Assembly (NCBI RefSeq): GCF_949987535.1
Contig: NC_080070.1
Location: 14,823,770-14,887,769 of the forward strand
Direction of reading: 5' to 3'
DNA: 64,000 bases
DNA from: Balaenoptera acutorostrata
Lineage: Eukaryota > Chordata > Mammalia > Artiodactyla > Balaenopteridae
The notes under the pieces are model-generated. The model worked only from the letters and a program-made list of their open reading frames with translations. It was not told the origin of the DNA and ran no database searches. Positions 60,400 through 64,000 of the stretch are shown here, piece after piece (position 1 is the first letter of the stretch; every line of letters begins with the position of its first letter). Position numbers and translations under genes: made by a program.

Positions 60400-60545
60400 G
60401 AGAAGCGCTTCTCCAGCTTTGGAAACCGTCCGTCACCAGGAGGGCTTGTTAAAACAAATCACTGGGCGCCACCCTCAGAGTTTCTGTTTCAGTAGGTCTG
60501 GGGTGGGGCTTGAGAATTTGCATTTCTGATTGAGAACCCCTATTT
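60400..60545 (+). repeat. MER5A-like hAT element
   Basis: 'ccaggagggcttgttaaaac', 'ccctcagagtttctgtttca', 'gtaggtctggggtggggctt' and 'gagaatttgcatttctgatt' follow the MER5A consensus; the right end is short. Confidence 0.85.
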
Positions 60546-60849
60546 TAGAGGAATGCATTCAGAATGAGAAATCAGTGTATATTTAAAATCAGAGGGTAGT
60601 TGCTCTGATGAAAACTTTCCTTGGGCATGTGGGAGTCGGAGACCTGGCCAGGGTATTATTTGCTGTACTGCTCTTGGTGGCTGAGACGGCTTCCAGCCTC
60701 CAGCCTTTCTGCCTCAGCTCCGGGAGAGACGAGGCCCCATCTGCTCCAGGGCCCGTCCATGCAGGGGCTACTTTCTCTTGTTCTCTCTCCAGAGCCGGCC
60801 AGTCTGTAGTTCATCCAGTTTGGCACTGGGGCCTCAGAGTAGAATGGGC

Positions 60850-60985
60850 AGATATCATTCTCACAGTAATAATATATTATTATTAATTGACATAAAGAGC
60901 TCTGTGATTGTCTCCATTTACGGAAGAGGAAATCGAGGCTTAGAGATATTAAAGAACCTGTCCAAAGTCTCATAAGCCAGACCTT
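60850..60985 (-). repeat. MIR-type SINE, antisense
   Basis: 'ttgtctccatttacggaaga', 'ggaaatcgaggcttagagat' and 'cctgtccaaagtctcataag' follow antisense MIR order. Confidence 0.7.
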
Positions 60986-61404
60986 GAGCCCTCCTGATGC
61001 CGGAGCGTGCTCTCGTCTTGACCGGCCGGCCGGCCGCCCGGCTCCTCACGGGGCAGTTGGAGTGGTCGGGGCGACATGCGGCACGGAGAGCCACAGTTAA
61101 CTCGAGTAGGAAGGATCCGGGATCCTTCTCGGAGCAGGCAACCACGGCGGGGGGCTGGCGGTGCTGGAGCGTTGATGTTGCAGACACACATCCTCCCACC
61201 CCACGCTCACCCCCTCTCTGCTGTCCCATCCGCCTCCTCTCCATCCATTAGGGACAAATGAGATGTAAATGCACTTAGTCCGGGAGCTGGCATGTCGGAG
61301 GGTATATAGTAAGGGACAGCCACACCATGAACCCATGTGAGCAGCTAAACCAGAAATCTGAGAATAATCTTCCTGAGACCTCTAAGAAAAAAAGTTATGA
61401 AAAG

Positions 61405-61530
61405 GTGGTAACAGCTAATACTTATCAAGCCCTTGGTATTGCCAGTTCTGTTCTAAGGTTTCAGTTATATTAGTTCACTGACTCCTGTAGTAATGCTGCA
61501 GGGTAGGTTCTGCCCAGCTGTGTGACGCTG
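61405..61530 (-). repeat. MIR-type fragment, antisense
   Basis: 'agctaatacttatcaagccc', 'ttgccagttctgttctaagg' and 'tcactgactcctgtagtaat' follow antisense MIR order. Confidence 0.6.
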
Positions 61531-62124
61531 CAGAGGCACTGGTAGGGTCGGCCGCTCACAGGCGGCTGAGCTGAGGTTGCCCCCCCGGCAGCCTGGATCC
61601 AGAGCTCCCACCCCTGCCCACCAGGCTCTAGCTGCAAAGCGGAAAGTCTTCCCAATCCCTTCCTTGATAAGAGAGTGAAATTGGTAAATATGCTGGTTCT
61701 GCTCCCAATGTAAAATGTTCTTTGTTTCAATCAGAATCTGAATGAATGTTTTAAAATTTGAGAAACTGATTTCTGTTGGTCTTCTTGAAAGATAAGGTGG
61801 CCGGCATAGAACAGTCAGGTCTGAAAGACAAGAGCAGCGGAAGGGCCAGCTCTGCCATGTGTTAAAACCAAACCATAAAGGTTCAGATTTGGCACGAAAC
61901 TTGACAGACCCATCAGTGGGCAGAATAGGTGTGCCAGATGTAAGATCCTGTTGTCTGTGAGCATTTAATAGATGACGAAGGAGTTTCCATGAAGCGGTGG
62001 GGCAAGGAAACCTGATTTAACAAATGGGAATGGGACCACGTGATAGCAATTTGAAAAATCTCAACGGGTATTATCACCTCACAACATTATACCAAGATAA
62101 ATTCTATGTGATTAAAATGTTAAA

Positions 62125-62245
62125 TCCAACAAAAGTCTGCTGAGCACATTAAGTATGCCAGGGACTGTTCTAGGTGCCAGAGGTGTAGCAACGAACAAAA
62201 CAGATGTACACCCCTACCCTGAAGCAGCCTGCATTTTAACGGATA
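62125..62245 (-). repeat. L2 3' end fragment, antisense
   Basis: 'taagtatgccagggactgtt', 'ctaggtgccagaggtgtagc' and 'aacgaacaaaacagatgtac' are antisense L2 landmarks. Confidence 0.65.
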
Positions 62246-62739
62246 AAGGTAAATTTATCAATGGATTTAAAAAATCCTTTTTTAAGAAAGCTTGAAGGAA
62301 CAGAAGTGGATATTTATTAAACCTCTGGAGGGGTTGAAATTTCTAAGCTTAGAATCTGTTGAAGAAATCGCAGAGGAGAATATCGGTAGTTTTATTAGTG
62401 TAGCATTCCCCAATTGTAAGGTTGTTTCTGGTTTTTCTATCATGAATCATTTCTCAGTGTCATTCAGTGTAACATTAAGGGGTGTCTGAATTTTAGGATC
62501 GGTTCTTCTAAGAAGCATTACTAGGTCAGGGGGTATGAACATTTATCCAGTTCTAGTTATAGACCACTGGATTAATTTCTTCCCCTAAGTGTTTTTATAT
62601 TAAACAAATCAAACCACCTAGATAAAGATTTAAATTTACCTGCCTGTTGATTCAGGAAGGCACAGAGTTCCTCCTGCTGGGGGGTCGGGTGGGGGGCACA
62701 TACCATTCCCAAGGGCTTTCAAACACCATTGTCTCTGTA

Positions 62740-63030
62740 TGTCAGTGACTCCCAAAGCTGTGCCTTTACCTAGACTTCTTTTCTGAGCTCCAAAGTCATA
62801 AAGCCAACAATCTACACGACATCTCTATTTGGATGTCTCACAAGCATCTCAAACTTAACGTGTACAAAGAAAACAATCTTGGTCAACCACCTGAAATATG
62901 TGCTTCTCCCAGAAATCTTCATTTCCATAAATGGCATCTCCTTCCACCCGGTCGTTCACATCAGAAACCTGAGTGTCATCCTCGACTTCGTTTCACTTCA
63001 TATTTAATCCATCACCGAATTTTATTGATT
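62740..63030 (+). repeat. Old LINE-type fragment (L2-like)
   Basis: 'tctatttggatgtctcacaa', 'gcatctcaaacttaacgtgt' and 'cctgagtgtcatcctcgact' match the same ancient repeat as 11880 and 41040. Confidence 0.5.
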
Positions 63031-63724
63031 TTTGCTTCCCAAATATAGCCATTCTTGTTTTTTGCGATAGTTATGTTCTATAAAGTCACCGCAGAGGCTG
63101 GATTAGGGGATGATGGACGACCGCTCCTAGGATTAGCTTCCTGCGAGCCTCTGCTCTTATTTTCATCAACTGATCAGTACATAACCTTGTTTTATGTGTG
63201 TTTTTGTTTAATGACACCTTATTTAATATATATTGTTGATTGATTAGTATTGAATCACAGCCCACAGCACTGTAACTCATGCCCGAATGAAGCTTACCTA
63301 ACATGCATTTTTCTATGAGACACATCACAGCTTCCTTGCACTTAGAAACACTAGACAGCCCTTCATCACTATGCTTGGGGGTCATTTAAAAATTCCCAGC
63401 AAAAAAGTACCAAAGAATGTGAAAAACGTGGTACTAAATAGACCACGGAAAGTAGGCTTGCTTATAGTATAAGAGCTGAAGCAAGAAGGCAGAGCCCGAC
63501 CTCGTTTGACCTCAACTGGGAACACAGGCATCAGGCATCATGCAGCCCAGGTTTTTCCTGGCAGCATACGCGTGCCCAGGGATGACTGTGGAAGCACCTG
63601 CTGAGGATTGGTTTTGAAGTTACAAATAAATTTTTAGCAAGGTGGTGAATTCGCAGATACGGAATCCACAAATAAATACGATCTGCTTTGTATGGTGAGC
63701 CTGTTTCTCTCTCCACTGCCATCC

Positions 63725-63960
63725 GCTGGTCCATCGGTCAGCAGGCTTTCTGTAAAGGGCCACATAGTAGATATTTTAGGCTTTGCAGGCCAAATGGTCT
63801 CTGTCACAGCTACTCCATTCTGCCGTGGTAGTGAAGGCAGCTGTAGACCAGACGTAAATGAGTAGGTGGGGCTGTGTTCCAGTAAAGCTTTACTTACACA
63901 AACAGGCTTTGGGCTGAATTCGGCCTTCAGGCTGTAGTTTGGACCCTTGCAGCCTAGTCT
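63725..63960 (+). repeat. hAT-type DNA transposon remnant
   Basis: 'tgtaaagggccacatagtag', 'atattttaggctttgcaggc', 'gtgttccagtaaagctttac' and 'ttcaggctgtagtttggacc' are a widespread old mammalian DNA-transposon consensus. Exact family name not assigned. Confidence 0.55.
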
Positions 63961-64000
63961 AACCCACCTCTGTATCTCGTCTGCACTACCTGCCTGACCT

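Larger units (their letters stand above)
48890..64000 (+). other. HIPK2: HIPK2 intron 1 (partial)
   Basis: From the GTAAGC donor to the window edge; exon 2 is not reached, in keeping with the very long first intron of mammalian HIPK2. The first 3 kb (48890-52180) is free of young repeats and could hold conserved regulatory DNA, though I recognise no specific element. Further right are SINE, L1, L2, MIR, MER2-like and MER5-like copies listed separately. Stretches 53369-55011, 56517-58230, 58556-60399 and 61530-62739 hold nothing I recognise apart from the short SINE at 59161 and small MIR-like pieces. Confidence 0.85.

Noticed and set aside
1..64000. CRISPR arrays, operons, prophage or other microbial systems
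   Set aside because: The tandem repeats found are microsatellites or SINE units. Splice sites, SINEs, L1 and a CpG island show a mammalian nuclear genome.

Overview
The window is a piece of a mammalian genome, and the repeats point to a whale. About a dozen and a half interspersed copies are tRNA-derived CHR-type SINEs (head 'cttccctggtggcgcagtgg', tail AAATAAATAAATA), the SINE class that dominates cetacean genomes. Most copies here keep the long 3' body. I see none of the short copies ending in poly(A) straight after the 'gcccgcgtaccgc' block that I associate with dolphins. That leans towards a baleen or other non-delphinid whale, but it is a weak inference.

Only two protein-coding genes can be supported, and they lie head to head. 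On the minus strand, 3668-3756 is the first coding exon of TBXAS1 (thromboxane A synthase, CYP5A1). It has a consensus splice donor and, upstream, a TATA-like box and an NF-E2-like site. Positions 1-3667 are its first intron. On the plus strand, a large CpG island (about 48030-49110) carries the promoter, 5' leader and first coding exon of HIPK2 (M-A-P-V-Y-E-G, then a GTAAGC donor). Everything from 48890 to the right edge is HIPK2 intron 1. The 44 kb between the two starts is non-coding. In mammals TBXAS1 also has a distal 5' non-coding exon near the HIPK2 promoter, so this stretch is probably a long 5' intron of TBXAS1 as well as spacer; that exon could not be located with certainty.

The rest is repeats of several ages: young SINEs with perfect target-site duplications, L1 3' ends (one with a SINE nested in it), many old L2 and MIR fragments (often antisense), two ERVL-MaLR (MLT1/MST-like) solo LTRs, MER5-like, MER2-like and other DNA-transposon remnants, and microsatellites. 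Three good CTCF-like motifs lie between the promoters.

Most open reading frames here are artefacts of SINEs, GC-rich promoter DNA or microsatellites. I found no novel enzymatic system. The items most worth a second look are the three-copy 26-bp repeat in the TBXAS1 leader, the chained uORFs in front of HIPK2, the SINE subfamily with a 24-bp internal duplication, and SINE copies whose tails carry extra non-SINE sequence.
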